From Marchantia polymorpha subsp. ruderalis (taxonomy: Eukaryota > Streptophyta > Marchantiopsida > Marchantiales > Marchantiaceae), in assembly GCA_037833965.1 (NCBI GenBank), contig AP031356.1, positions 8,516,501 to 8,580,500 of the forward strand: a DNA stretch of 64,000 nucleotides. The letters are read 5' to 3'. Positions 1-9,675 of the stretch are shown piece after piece (position 1 is the stretch's first letter; every line of letters starts with the position of its first letter). The position numbers and the translations under genes are program-made. Below the pieces are notes generated by a model that saw nothing but the letters and a program-made list of their open reading frames with translations, was not told the origin of the DNA and searched no databases.

Positions 1-2868
1 TTGCGGATGGTGCCACTTCGCCTGCCGCAGAACGGGCTGCGCGCTTTCGAGGAGCGCTTTATAGCAAGAAAGCTCGATTTCTTGCTATGGGGATGGAATT
101 ACATCTGCGCGAATATGGTGCGCGAGTGGCTAGAGCCACAGGGACCACCCTCGCGCGGATTGCGTCCGCATGTTGACCGGTGGACAGTCCAAGATTGGGC
201 GCAGGCGTTGGGAAGATGTGCTGGCATGCCAGGGCATCTCCTTTTCGACAGCGAGAGCATCAAGGTGACCAAGCAAGAAGAGGCGCAATTTGTGGAGCTG
301 TTCAAGACCGGGAGGTCTACCAAGAATGGGTACAGGACCCGTGATTACAAAGATCGATTTCGCCGGACTTTGTCCGCGGCGCTGATGCAATTACTGCAGC
401 CGCACCGCGCCTGCTACATCACATTGTGGCAGGTCTCTTTTGTGGAGTGCGTCATCGAGGGAACTCCAATTCACTGGGCGAGCATCCTGCACAGGGTGAT
501 GCGACAGCACGCGTTTGAGGAGAAGGGGGGAACGCTAAACCATCTTTCTCCTTTCCTCATCAATTTTTATCGACAGCGGAATTGTTTGACAGCGGCGGAG
601 CTTGAACATTTTCCGCCATTGTCCATCGACCATCCCGGGAAGTATGTGCGGGAGAACGAGGTCGACACTGATGCGGAGGAGTCACCGACTTCTACCCCAT
701 CAAGACGGAGGGACGAAGGGAGACACACCCCTGCGGCGCGAGTGCCGCGGAAGCGGCGATGGAGGGAAGAGTCCGAAGAGGAGCAGCATCAAGAACCCTC
801 TGCTCCCATTCGACCGCGGCCGCTGTGCGAGCCATACAGCCGGCCGAAGCAGAAGGCACGCAGACTGGTGTTACCAGCTGACAGTGCAGACACGGCGACG
901 ATTGCGACGGAGATAGGAAGTGCGTCGCCAGAGAGGCGAGAGGAAGCGCGGACGACCGCAGGAGCGACGGGCCACGCTGCAACCTCGTCGGGAGAGAGGT
1001 CGCCTACGGGCCAAGGGCCTCCGGAGTTACCACGTGCGATGCGGACAGATGTTCCGTTTGCGCACAGGCGAACCTCCGCGGACGGACGAGCCTCCGCGGA
1101 CCGGCGAACACAAGTGGACGTGGATCTACGCTTACGCGTGGTAAGGAGCAGTCCGCCTGTGCACAGGCGCTCGCCTGTGCACAGGTCGCCTGTGAACAGA
1201 ACACCTCCACACGTGCCGCCTGTGCACAGGCAAGAATCACCCCCGTTCCAACGTAGGAAGGGGAAGGAGCCGGCGGAAGAACCGCCTACGAGACACCGGC
1301 CCTCGGGGCCAGACCCTCCGGCGCACCACGCGCCGCAATTCGCGCCTTCAGCGCCAGGGCCTTCGAGCCGAGGGGATACGAGCAGAGAGCGTGCGGAGGC
1401 CGCACCGTCGGCGGAAAGTCCGCCGATAGATGCGCCTTCGGCGGTAGGGCCTATAGGCCAAGGAACATCGGGCGTGCGGCCCCCGGCCATGTCGCCTTTG
1501 GCGATAGATGTCCGCGGCGCTACGCCTGCGGCGGACAAGGCGCCGGCACATGCGCCTGCGCACGGGCCGGGCACAGCCCCCACGGACCGATCAAGGGAGC
1601 AGCAGACGGAGGAGCGGAGTGACTGTCAGCGGGATGAAATCTCGATGCGCGATGCGCAATCCAACCCCGCGCAGCCACCCTCCGCTCAATCACCTCCGGC
1701 GACGGACGACAGAGGCAGAGAGGATGCGGTAGACCATCAACAAGCGAGAGACGGGGGTGCCGCACGGATACATTCGCCTTCCGCCTTAGACATTTTGGCG
1801 ACGAGCAGCGAGGCTGCAGCCGTGCCTTCGCAGGCAGCACACGTCGAGGACGTGCAGCCCCACTCGGGGCAGTCGCCGACGCAATCAATGGCGACTGAAA
1901 TTCTCCACTCGGATGATGACGACGGAGGCTCCACGGAAGAAATGTCAGGAGCAGAAGACACCGAGGAGGAGGAGGAGGAAATTGTTGGAGCGCCGGCGGC
2001 GGCGCTCTCTGAGCAGGTGATTCCGTTGCTGCGGTACTTGGATCGCAAGGTCGATAAATACGCCGACCCACTCCAGCCGGGATCTTACATCGAGTTAGTG
2101 CGCAGGAGGACTCGCACTAAAGTCCACACCAGCAAGCTATTAGCTAGAGTGGACCAGGAGTTGAGGGACTTGAAGGAGAAGCATGAGTGCTTGTGGGGAC
2201 AGTACAAGCTTAATCAGAAATTCTACAAGCACTCCGAGAAGATGAAGGATGAGAAACTGGGCGAGCTCACCAAGGAGCAGGTGAAGGTCAAGGAAGCACT
2301 CAACTCTGAGCAGGCCCAGAATCGGATTTTGTCAGAGGAGCTCGTGCGACAGACGCGGTTGTTGGAACAATGTCAGCTCGCACGGCAGGCGGATGAAGAA
2401 TTAATCCGCAGGTTACAGTCAGAGTGTGGCGAATTGAGGGCGCAACGTGCTGAAGCCGAATCGCAATTAGTGACCATTGAAGAGGATCGCAGGAAGGAGG
2501 CGGATCGCACGAAGGTGGAGACGGCGAGGCGAGTCGCCCACTGTCTCAAGGGCTACGCCCACTGGGAAGTGAAGGCGCAGGAGAAACTCACACTGCGTGA
2601 GTTTGAATTGCGCGCAGCCGGGTTGTTGTCAGGCGACAGTAGGAGTCGGCGGAAGGTAGCGAAGAAGCTCGAGGCCTTTCTGTCGAAGGCACAGGATACC
2701 ATGTCCGCCCTCGAGGGGGAGGTGTCCGCGGCGTTGCAGCGGTTGGGACTGCGTAGTCGAGCGGAAGAGTGGCAGGGTAGGGAGTTAGTGCGCGGCAGTC
2801 GGCCGCGCAGGAGACGTAGTACAGGTTCCACGGAGTGTAGTGTAGCGTGGTTCCGTGCAGGCGTGTAG
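1..2868 (+). CDS. LTR-encoded coiled-coil protein (5' LTR copy, N-terminus outside window)
   Basis: Open for 955 codons from the window edge to TAG at 2866-2868. It corresponds to residues 91-1039 of the intact 3' LTR copy at 10923-14042, so the real start lies upstream and the first codon here (TTG, Leu) is not a start. Visible parts: a conserved block rich in aromatic and charged residues (FLLWGWNYIC, YITLWQVSFVE), a Pro/Arg/Ser-rich low-complexity middle full of PVHRR-type repeats encoded by DNA palindromes, an acidic run (TEEEEEEIVG), and a long heptad-like Glu/Lys/Leu/Arg region from about nt 2120 to 2560. The frame is open despite an 18-bp indel and many substitutions relative to the other LTR. 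Function is unknown; no gag, pol or envelope motif was recognised. Confidence 0.8.
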   Translation: MRMVPLRLPQNGLRAFEERFIARKLDFLLWGWNYICANMVREWLEPQGPPSRGLRPHVDRWTVQDWAQALGRCAGMPGHLLFDSESIKVTKQEEAQFVELFKTGRSTKNGYRTRDYKDRFRRTLSAALMQLLQPHRACYITLWQVSFVECVIEGTPIHWASILHRVMRQHAFEEKGGTLNHLSPFLINFYRQRNCLTAAELEHFPPLSIDHPGKYVRENEVDTDAEESPTSTPSRRRDEGRHTPAARVPRKRRWREESEEEQHQEPSAPIRPRPLCEPYSRPKQKARRLVLPADSADTATIATEIGSASPERREEARTTAGATGHAATSSGERSPTGQGPPELPRAMRTDVPFAHRRTSADGRASADRRTQVDVDLRLRVVRSSPPVHRRSPVHRSPVNRTPPHVPPVHRQESPPFQRRKGKEPAEEPPTRHRPSGPDPPAHHAPQFAPSAPGPSSRGDTSRERAEAAPSAESPPIDAPSAVGPIGQGTSGVRPPAMSPLAIDVRGATPAADKAPAHAPAHGPGTAPTDRSREQQTEERSDCQRDEISMRDAQSNPAQPPSAQSPPATDDRGREDAVDHQQARDGGAARIHSPSALDILATSSEAAAVPSQAAHVEDVQPHSGQSPTQSMATEILHSDDDDGGSTEEMSGAEDTEEEEEEIVGAPAAALSEQVIPLLRYLDRKVDKYADPLQPGSYIELVRRRTRTKVHTSKLLARVDQELRDLKEKHECLWGQYKLNQKFYKHSEKMKDEKLGELTKEQVKVKEALNSEQAQNRILSEELVRQTRLLEQCQLARQADEELIRRLQSECGELRAQRAEAESQLVTIEEDRRKEADRTKVETARRVAHCLKGYAHWEVKAQEKLTLREFELRAAGLLSGDSRSRRKVAKKLEAFLSKAQDTMSALEGEVSAALQRLGLRSRAEEWQGRELVRGSRPRRRRSTGSTECSVAWFRAGV

Positions 2869-2904
2869 CGTAGTGCAGTGTAGTGCTAGTTAGGATTTAG
2901 AAGG

Positions 2905-2933
2905 TATAAAATAGTTCCAGGCGTTTTGCCTGG
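2905..2933 (+). promoter_or_regulatory. Element A promoter: TATA box and adjacent inverted repeat (5' LTR)
   Basis: TATAAAATA at 2905-2913, followed at 2917-2933 by an inverted repeat, CCAGGC-GTTTT-GCCTGG. The TATA box lies 36 bp after the LTR ORF stop, so the ORF is in U3 and the genomic RNA should start around 2930-2940. The same TATA-plus-dyad is present in all family LTRs that cover this stretch, with paired base changes in the dyad arms. Confidence 0.7.
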
Positions 2934-3879
2934 GGTTCTTTTCCATCAGAAGTGCAGATCAGGAACCCATTTCCTTTGCGTGTTTGTGTCCTTGAGTTCT
3001 GTCACCACGCACGAGGAGTTACAACTTAGCGTTCCGCATTTTGTAGCTGAAGGCCTTCGGCCGAATGTTCAGAGCTAGTACATTGGTTAGAGACTTGAGT
3101 AGTTCGGATCTGCACCTGCGGGTGACTGCCGATGCTCAGAGCCAGTGACTAGTTAGATACTTGAACAGTTTCGCCCCTACACCTTCGAGTGTTTCTTTCT
3201 GATTGTACTCCTTGGGATTTTTCCCCTGAATGCCAAAGTGAAGTTTTGCTACTTCGTGTAAGCCTTGGTTGTAAATTCAGGTTACGCTGCAGCAGGTGCC
3301 TTGAGGGTAACCCCTGTAGTATTTCTGGGAATGACAAGTGCCTGAGAATTCAAACTCTTCAATAGACTGTTGTTGTGTTACTGGAATGTTTCACAGTGAG
3401 TCCTTCAGTGCGGACCTGTGTTCTCTGCGCGTTTTGTGAGTTGAGAGTGTTGTTCACCGCGTAGGAGTGACTTCAATCCGAAGTAGGCAGTCCAAACCGG
3501 GTTTCCTACACTAGCAGCAAGCTAGTGGAAGTGTTGTAAAAGCCGGAGTTGGAAGTCACTGCCCGCAGCTTTGCCGAGTGTGCTCGTGAGGGACTTTCCC
3601 CCTGAAATCTTGAAGTAGAGGTCCTAACGGATCTCGGGGTTGTGTTTCTGTAGTTTCAGGTGTGTGTGTGTGTGTGTGTGGTACGCTGCACTGTGCGACC
3701 TCCGAGTGCGCTCCGAGTGGACACTTGCAGTATTTCTGGGAGTGACAGTTGCCTGAGAATTCAAACTCCTCAATAGTCTGTTAAAACGTGACACTTTGTA
3801 CCCTGTGTGTTCCTCTGTCCCTGTGGGTTCGACCTTTCTACCACTATATTGCAGTTTTAGCCTTTAGTGGGTTATTACA

Positions 3880-3919
3880 TAAGAAGCCGACAACTTCTTT
3901 TTGGCGCCGCTGCCGGGGA
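3880..3919 (+). other. LTR-PBS spacer hairpin and primer binding site of element A
   Basis: The primer site TGGCGCCGCTGCCGGGGA at 3902-3919 is complementary to the 3' end expected for plant tRNA-Asp (one difference from the common TGGCGCCGTTGCCGGGGA). It begins 22 nt after the LTR end rather than the usual 0-5 nt. The spacer can fold as AAGAAG-loop-CTTCTT. The same spacer follows the LTR end at 27723 (element B) and as a remnant at 43454. Confidence 0.85.
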
Positions 3920-3965
3920 CAGTTGCGTCAACACCGGGGTTTTTACGAGCAGCCATGCTCGGTGA

Positions 3966-6797
3966 ATGTCGACTGGGGCTGGCGGGAGCAATCTAAGTGC
4001 TAGGGCTGTCCGCAAGTTCCGACGAGATTCAGAGAAGGCCGTGGAAGAGACACGGCGTCAAAACAAGAAAACACCAAAAAGAGTACCTAAGCCTAGTTCG
4101 GCCGACATCCTTGGGGAACCTACCCCCGGCGACTCGGAACCAAACTTGGTGCTTTCAGTTCTACTAGATATTCCTTGCACGGACCCGCCTAGTGAAGTAG
4201 AACCGACCGCCCGAGGACCGTCGACAGACACACTGATGGCGGACGGACAAGCCAATGTGCGGCTACCTCAGCCGATTACTAAACATTCCTACCCGAAGTA
4301 CAAAGGAAGTGGGGATGACGACGATGCAGATTCATACATCAAGTTATTCGAGTCGGTGTCTATTGCCAATCGCGAGATCGCAGACGACGACCGACTAAGG
4401 ATCTTTCCAAGCCTTCTGCGGAAGAAAGCGAGGAGTTGGTATAATCACGAGAGCATCGATCCGACTGGGTTGACAACATGGGCCCAGCTGAAGGAGAAGT
4501 TCCTTCGTCGCTTTCGCGAGCTCGGCTACGACAGCCGGGTTTTGACGAAGTTACGTAATTTGCAGCGAGAGAAGAAGGAGAGTCTGCGTGACTACACTGA
4601 GAGATTTCTGGACCTCCTCGACAGAATACCGAAAACAGGACCAGGGTCCCCTTTCTCGGTACAACAAGCTGTGGATTGGTACGTGACCGGTTTAACTCGG
4701 GAGATGGAGACTTTTTGCCGACGCAGCAAGTGCGACACTATTGAGGATGTGATTGCATCGGCAGAAGCCTTCGAAACTTCCACTCTCAACCGAAGAGGGA
4801 GAGAGAGACGGGAGTCGAAGGAGCGCAAACCGAAAGGAGGGTGAAGACGGCGTAGAGGTACAACTCCGTCATCGGAGGAATCGTCTTCGGACGAGAACCG
4901 TTCTTCATCCGAAGAAGAGTAAACCTCATCGTCGGAGGAGGAGAAGAAGAGGAAGAAGCATGGGTCAACAAAGAAAAAGGGCATCCGACGAGTGACTACG
5001 GACAGAGCGCCGGGAGATATAGCTTCGAAGATGGAGACCCTGGTGAAGGACTTCGCCGATCTCAAGGTTCAAGTGGTAGGCGGGCATGATCGCAGAAAAT
5101 CACCCGGGAGAGTGCGAGCGAACTTATGGTGTACTACGTGCGGGGCGGTGGGACATGCAAACACCGAGTGCCTTACCACCCGGCCGTCATATCCAGTCAA
5201 CGCAGTAGAGTGGGCGCAACCGTACTATGGAGAGCACCCTCAGTACTATGGAGAGGCTAGCGAAGAGACAGCCTACGCCGTCCAGTCGGTGCCTACCCCT
5301 CCTGCAGTTTCAGCAATGCAAGTCCCACGATATATTCCGGTGGATCGGGCCACTACGGTACCTGTGAGGCGGAGAGCACCTCCAGGGACGTTTGACCCAC
5401 CGCCACCGCGAGCTTGTTATAATTGCGGGGAAGTTGGGCACTTCTCACCGCAGTGTCCCCATCCAAAAAGGCGAAACGATTATGCTCCGACATGTAGTAA
5501 TTGCAAGAAGGTCGGGCACACTGCGCCAGAGTGTGATCAGCCACCAGTCCCTCGGCCAGTGGTACGATTTGTGAACACTCCTGCCAAGGAGGACGTGCAA
5601 GTTAACCAGGTCGAAGTAGGTTCAGACGGGGATGGCGAAGACGAAGAATGGCCGGCTGAAGAGGTTATGTGCGCACGGGTCGAAACTCGTAGCTCCAAGA
5701 AATCCAAGGAGCAAGAGCGTGACACTCGCAAGCACGAACGGAGAACCGCCGACCGGACGGGAAAAGGAAAGGAGAAGACATCCAGCAAGTCCGACTCGCG
5801 ACCTGCTCGGAAGTCTTCGGCTACGCGGGAGGCACCAGCAGTGCGCCCCCAGACAGCAGTCGAGGACGAGCCAGTGCGCCTACTGAAACGGGACTATGCT
5901 CCGGATATCCGCAACGAGGTAACCAACCTGTTGAAGGAAGCGATCCGCACGCAAAAGGACCCACCGCGGCCAGACTTGACATCCTCCCTTGGGGCGAAGT
6001 TGGCAGCCACCGTGGAACCTCGCAGAGCGTCGCCGACCCCGGCGCCCCAACGCGCCCACTATGACTTGGTTGAAGATCTCGGGAGTCGAAAAGTGAACAT
6101 TACGTTCAAGCAGCTCTTGGAGGACAATAAGACGTATCGGAGAATGTTGATGCTTTCGCTACGGCATCCGCGGAAGCCGCGCGCATCCACATCCTCTCAA
6201 GTATATCAAGTGGAGAGCGAAGACCAAGGGCCACCCGAGATCGATGTGGAGATAGCAGGATGTTGTGTACGCAGAGTGCCAATCGACTCTGGATCAGGAG
6301 TCAACATAATGACGGAGGATACAGCGAGAGCCTTGGGGTTCAGTCAATACGAACCCTCGAAGCGTGTGTTGAGATTAGCGGATCAGACGCGGAGAATGCC
6401 TGCAGGTATGCTGCGCAATGTCAAGACAACCATCGGGGGTGCGGACTTTCGGTTGACATATATCATCCTTCAGCCGATGATGAAGCAGGGCTATGACGTT
6501 CTGCTCGGGCGACCATGGCTATATGGTGCACAAGTCAGATGTGATTGGCGAAGACATCGCCTTAAGTTTCCTCATCCTTCGGAACCGACCAAAACCATTA
6601 CGGTGCCCTGGAATAGGGTCAGGCACGAAGGAGAGACCCCATCGACAAGTGCAGGTTACACATCGGGCGAGGACAGTGAGTCGACCGCGCGATCGGATTC
6701 CAGTGGTACCGAATCCGATTACTTCGTGGGATTCGTTGCCTGCTGTTTGGTGGAAGAAGAAGAAGAGACGGAAGCTATTCAGCCGGAAGACGAATAG
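3966..6797 (+). pseudogene. gag-pro: gag-protease of element A, broken by two nonsense codons
   Basis: Starts at the ATG (MSTGAGG...) 46 nt after the primer site. In one reading frame it encodes: a retrotransposon gag domain (about residues 105-225, with YPKYKGSGDDDDADSYIKLF and the WYNHES...LKEKFLRRFRELGY region), a Ser/Glu/Lys-rich linker, three CCHC zinc knuckles (CTTCGAVGHANTEC, CYNCGEVGHFSPQC, CSNCKKVGHTAPEC at about 5138-5534), and an aspartic protease with catalytic DSGSG near 6286 and LLGRPWL near 6502. TGA at 4842 and a TAA near 4919, both in the linker, interrupt the frame; element B has sense codons there (its aligned residues are GGRRKRR and SSSEEEE), so these are mutations. The frame closes at the UAG at 6795-6797, a separate and conserved stop. 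Confidence 0.88.
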
Positions 6798-6803
6798 CAA
6801 TTA
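6795..6803 (+). promoter_or_regulatory. Probable leaky stop codon between protease and reverse transcriptase (element A)
   Basis: Codons read GAA-UAG-CAA-UUA, with the same frame open on both sides. UAG followed by CAA UUA fits the UAG-CAR-YYA context known to promote readthrough in tobacco mosaic virus and related plant viruses. Element B has the same ten bases at the same place. Readthrough is inferred, not shown. Confidence 0.7.
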
Positions 6804-9638
6804 ACTGTGGGACTGGGAAGGAGTGAGACGAGTCACACTGAGGGCATTGTCGACCCTAGTGACTGTCATGAAGTACAACTCAGTCCCGGCAAGTGCTTGA
6901 AGGTATCAAGCGCAGTGAGAGGAGACGAGCTAAGGAAAGTACAGGCGTTCCTTAGCCACTATGTCGACGTCTTCGCCTGGAAGATCGAAGACATGAAGGG
7001 GATACCCGCACGATATGGGGAACACCGTATCGATTTACTGGACGACTCAGTACCCATACGACAGCGCCAGTATCGCCTCAACCCAAAGTACTCCTTGCTA
7101 GTGAAAGAGGAGATAGATAAGTACTTGAGCGCTGGTATTATTTATCCTGTGCTCAGCAGCGAGTGGGTGTCGCCGATTGTTATCATACCCAAGAAGTTGA
7201 CGGGTAAGATACGAGTGTGTCAGGATTTCCGGAAGTTGAATGCAGCAACACGCAAGGATCATCACCCGTTACCATTCACGGATGCCATTCTAGACCATGT
7301 CGCAGGACATGAATGTTATAGCTTCCTGGATGGGTTCTCAGGTTACAATCAGGTGTCTATCCGTGAACAGGACAAGGATAAAACTACGTTCACAACCGAC
7401 TGGGGAACTTACGCATACCACAAGATGCCCTTCGGTCTGTGCAACGCGCCTGCCACCTTTCAACGGATGATGACCAATATCTTTCAGGAACAACTGAGGA
7501 AGTTCCTGGAGATATTCATAGATGACTTCTGTGTCTTTGGGAAGCGGTCTGAACACCTAAGTCACTTGAAGCAGACCTTCGATAAATGTAGAGAGAGCAG
7601 TTTATCACTGCATCCCGAGAAGTGCTTTTTCTTCATGACTAGTGGGATCTTGTTGGGTCATCGGGTCTCGGCAGAAGGCATTGCGGTGGACATCGAGAAG
7701 GTCAAGGTTATACTCGAGCTTGAGCCACCCACGAATCTAAGAGAGCTGCGAGCATTCCTGGGTCATGTGGGCTACTACCGAAGATTCATACACATGTATG
7801 CAATACTAGCGGCGGACCTGACCAAGTTGTTGAAGAAGGACGAGCCTTATGCTTGGGGTGCGAACCAGCAGACAGCATTTGAAGCTCTGAAAGCGAAACT
7901 CACGACTGCTCCCGTACTAAGGAGTCCAGACTGGAATCGACCATTCCATGTTTACGTTGACACTTCGGCATTCGCCATCGGTGTAGTACTGAGTCAAAAG
8001 GATGACAACAAAAAGGACTACCCGATCTACTTCGCGAGCCGACAGCTGTCTCTAGCGGAGCGGAAGTACACCACGACGGAGAGAGAAGCGCTGGGGATGG
8101 TGTACTCCTGTAAAAAGTTTCGTCACTACTTAATCTGCTACGAGTTTGTGTTCCATGTGGACCACTACGCATTGCAACACCTAGTCAAGAAAGCCGACCT
8201 ATCCGGTCGGATCGCCAGGTGGGTGTTGTTACTACAAGAGTTCACCTACACAGTCCAGACCAGGAAAGGGGTGCACCACGAAAATGCGGATTACTTGTCC
8301 CGATTATGGACCCAGCCGACAGAGGAGGAATTGGTGGACGATTTTCCAGATGAAGAGTTATTTCAGTTGTCTGCAGGACATGAGTCCCGCTATGCCGACC
8401 TGTATCGATATCTGCTAACCCTCCAGTGCCCCGAGGGCATGGATTTGGAACAGCGAACTGTCTTTATTCATAAGGCAGGCCCGTATCAACTCCAGCAGGG
8501 GGTTTTGTTCAAGAAGATGGCGGATGAGCGCTTATGCAGATGCCTGGAGGAATCAGAGGTACCAAGAATAGTGAGTGCGATGCATACAGAGGAGGCGGGT
8601 GGACACTATGCCACCAGGAACACGGTCACAAAGATCCTAAACGCGGGGTATTGGTGGCCGACCATGTTTAAGGATGTTCTCGATTACATCCGCAAGTGCG
8701 ACAGTTGCCAGAGGACGGGGAGACTGACGCCTACGACACGCTGGCCTCTGACTCCCATCATGCCTCTAGCACCTTTCGAAAAGTGGGGTATTGACTTTGT
8801 AGGGCCGATACAACCAGTGACTAGAAGTACACGAAGGCGCTACATTCTGGTAGCAACGGACTACGCCACCAAAATGGTAGAGGCCAGAGCCACCAGAAGG
8901 GATGATGCTGCCACAGTGGCAGCATTCTTGTTTGAGTCAATCATCACACGCTACGGATGTCCCTTAGAACTAGTCAGCGACCGGGGCACGCATTTTCTGA
9001 ATCAGATCATCGAAGATCTGACACGGTATTTCCACATCAAGCACCGGAAGACTACTCCATACAATCCCAAGGCAAATGGACTGACGGAGAAGTCCAATGG
9101 GCTGCTGTGTAAAATACTACTCAAGGTCACGGTGAATCACGCTCACGACTGGGATACGAAGCTAGCAGCCGCTCTATGGGCGTACCGCACAGCTGAGAAG
9201 ATCACGACCAAACAGACACCATACTTTCTGGTGTATGGGCAACACCCGATCCTTCCAATCGAATTTGAAGTACCCACCCATCGAACGATGGATTTGCAGA
9301 GGATGGGCGCAGAGGAGAGTCAGCTCTACAGGTTACAGGAGGTCATGCTGCTGGATGAGCGGAGAAGAGACGCCGAAGATCGCACCAGGAAAATCCAGCT
9401 CCGCCGAAAGGAAAGATACGATAAAAAGATCAAACCGGTACTCCTGCGGGCAGGTGATTTGGCATTGCTCTACGACAGCAGGCATGCCAGATTCCCAGGC
9501 AAACTGCACCTAAGGTGGATGGGACCTTACAGGGTTGTCGAAGTCTTCCCGAATGGGTCCATCCAACTTGCGGACCTGGCCGGCGATTTGTTAGGCACCC
9601 GAGTGAACGGGTGGCGGTTGAAGAAATACCACATGTGA
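6798..9638 (+). CDS. pol: Pol of element A: reverse transcriptase, RNase H and integrase
   Basis: Intact frame continuing directly from the UAG at 6795 to TGA at 9636-9638; there is no ATG at the beginning, so it should be made as a readthrough extension of gag-pro. Residues counted from nt 6807: reverse transcriptase about 83-260 with FLDGFSGY and the FIDD catalytic motif (237-240); RNase H about 380-500 with Asp385, Glu427 and Asp452 in the expected places; integrase zinc-binding HHCC (His593, His600, Cys631, Cys634) and catalytic triad Asp663, Asp725, Glu761. It ends RVNGWRLKKYH, with no chromodomain noticed. All catalytic residues are present, so the enzyme portion looks functional although gag is broken in this copy. 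Confidence 0.92.
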   Translation, partial: QLTVGLGRSETSHTEGIVDPSDCHEVQLSPGKCLKVSSAVRGDELRKVQAFLSHYVDVFAWKIEDMKGIPARYGEHRIDLLDDSVPIRQRQYRLNPKYSLLVKEEIDKYLSAGIIYPVLSSEWVSPIVIIPKKLTGKIRVCQDFRKLNAATRKDHHPLPFTDAILDHVAGHECYSFLDGFSGYNQVSIREQDKDKTTFTTDWGTYAYHKMPFGLCNAPATFQRMMTNIFQEQLRKFLEIFIDDFCVFGKRSEHLSHLKQTFDKCRESSLSLHPEKCFFFMTSGILLGHRVSAEGIAVDIEKVKVILELEPPTNLRELRAFLGHVGYYRRFIHMYAILAADLTKLLKKDEPYAWGANQQTAFEALKAKLTTAPVLRSPDWNRPFHVYVDTSAFAIGVVLSQKDDNKKDYPIYFASRQLSLAERKYTTTEREALGMVYSCKKFRHYLICYEFVFHVDHYALQHLVKKADLSGRIARWVLLLQEFTYTVQTRKGVHHENADYLSRLWTQPTEEELVDDFPDEELFQLSAGHESRYADLYRYLLTLQCPEGMDLEQRTVFIHKAGPYQLQQGVLFKKMADERLCRCLEESEVPRIVSAMHTEEAGGHYATRNTVTKILNAGYWWPTMFKDVLDYIRKCDSCQRTGRLTPTTRWPLTPIMPLAPFEKWGIDFVGPIQPVTRSTRRRYILVATDYATKMVEARATRRDDAATVAAFLFESIITRYGCPLELVSDRGTHFLNQIIEDLTRYFHIKHRKTTPYNPKANGLTEKSNGLLCKILLKVTVNHAHDWDTKLAAALWAYRTAEKITTKQTPYFLVYGQHPILPIEFEVPTHRTMDLQRMGAEESQLYRLQEVMLLDERRRDAEDRTRKIQLRRKERYDKKIKPVLLRAGDLALLYDSRHARFPGKLHLRWMGPYRVVEVFPNGSIQLADLAGDLLGTRVNGWRLKKYHM

Positions 9639-9660
9639 GTGTTCGCGTGGGCGCTCACAA

Positions 9661-9675
9661 TTGAGGAGGGGGGCA
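9661..9675 (+). other. Polypurine tract of element A
   Basis: A purine run (TTGAGGAGGGGGGCA) lies immediately before the 3' LTR start TGTGGTACC at 9676; it would prime plus-strand DNA synthesis. Confidence 0.8.

Larger units (their letters stand above)
1..3879 (+). repeat. 5' LTR of element A (3' portion; truncated by the window edge)
   Basis: Base 1 corresponds to base 11193 of the 3' LTR, so about 1.5 kb of this LTR lies to the left. It ends in TTATTACA at 3879. Relative to the 3' copy there are scattered substitutions (roughly 1-2% by eye), an 18-bp insertion near 1160-1190 in a palindrome-rich part, and a 1-bp difference in the TG microsatellite region (about 3661-3680). It contains the LTR ORF (1-2868), the element promoter (TATA at 2905) and about 950 bp of R/U5. 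Confidence 0.93.
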
